This document shows, piece by piece, positions 63,884 to 64,000 of a DNA stretch of 64,000 nucleotides (position 1 is its first letter; every line of letters begins with the position of its first letter). The DNA is from Sulfuricella sp. (GTDB lineage: Bacteria; Pseudomonadota; Gammaproteobacteria; Burkholderiales; Sulfuricellaceae). Both the position numbers and the translations under genes were made by a program. Location of the stretch: the NCBI GenBank assembly GCA_023266195.1, contig JAHFRP010000009.1:80066-144065 (forward strand). Reading direction: 5' to 3'. The notes under the pieces were generated by a model, which did no database searches, was not told where the DNA came from, and worked only from the letters and a program-made list of their open reading frames with translations.

Positions 63884-64000
63884 GCGTCCGCCCATCACCG
63901 CCTAGCCAAAAGATTTGGCCTCCGCCATGATGCGCGCAGCTGGACACACTCAATTTTGTGCCCACAAAGCGGATTATGGACACAAATACCAAACTCTCTG
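63884..64000. other. Right edge of window
   Basis: No gene can be supported in the last 117 bp. TGGACACACTCAATTTTGTG and the following TTATGGACAC repeat TGGACAC and may belong to the end of another element beyond the window; this cannot be judged from the visible part. Confidence 0.3.

Overview
The window is a GC-rich, densely coded chromosomal segment. Gene content and order point to a betaproteobacterium, probably of the Nitrosomonadales (Sulfuricella/Gallionella/Thiobacillus-like): recJ-prfB-lysS, rluD-pgeF beside a divergent bamD, nadE next to glnB, sucCD, overlapping aat-bpt, mrp/apbC divergent from metG, and proS followed by a lytic transglycosylase. That placement is inference; no 16S rRNA gene is present.

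Layout. 1-5.2 kb: recJ (5' end missing), prfB with its programmed +1 frameshift, lysS, yaeQ and a DUF2288 gene. 5.3-11.6 kb: a glycine-zipper protein, copper ATPase copA with a copZ-like chaperone, an unknown translationally coupled gene pair, a secreted unknown, and metY closed by a clear terminator. 11.7-13.3 kb: a small lipoprotein and rimO. 13.3-18.4 kb: an accessory island with a decayed ParDE-type toxin-antitoxin pair, the tail of a tyrosine recombinase, and a defence-like operon (HTH_17 regulator, 53-codon gene, PHP/SMC-like TrlF ATPase, AlbA_2-HATPase protein). 18.6-25.1 kb: ZIP transporter, pgeF, rluD, bamD, a nucleotidyltransferase/small-protein pair, glnB and nadE. 25.2-31.1 kb: a VapBC pair, a hydrolase, sucCD, a kinase-like membrane protein, MazEF and tRNA-Sec (selC). 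31.4-40.5 kb: an HDOD/EAL protein, then a copper/silver efflux locus (His/Cys-rich protein, CusF, CusC, CusB, CusA, SHOCT protein). 40.8-49.5 kb: DUF302, aat, bpt, thyA, cupin, folA, a metallo-beta-lactamase-fold protein and a 1.3-kilo-residue DUF1631-GGDEF-EAL protein. 49.7-61.6 kb: PLP amino-acid decarboxylase, dcd, mrp, metG, CBS protein, DUF3149, rppH, a spermidine-synthase-like protein, proS, a lytic transglycosylase and a bacteriohemerythrin. 61.9-63.9 kb: an AT-richer Mrr-nuclease/P-loop NTPase gene, probably a second defence locus.

Functional themes are translation and protein turnover (prfB, lysS, metG, proS, rimO, rluD, aat, bpt, selC), copper handling at two loci (CopA/CopZ for cytoplasmic export, CusFCBA for periplasmic export), folate and nucleotide metabolism (thyA, folA, dcd, pgeF), and defence or addiction modules.

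The most unusual property is repeats. At least eight families of palindromic repeats and three short transposon-like elements with 19-bp terminal inverted repeats lie across the window. Four palindromic repeats sit in frame inside conserved genes (pgeF, cusB, cusA, metG), always at protein surfaces, linkers or tails. Other elements supply a toxin's stop codon, separate nadE from glnB, or occupy the leader of aat. The second highlight is the 13.3-18.4 kb island, where three near-identical 8-bp units shift the reading frame of the regulator gene.
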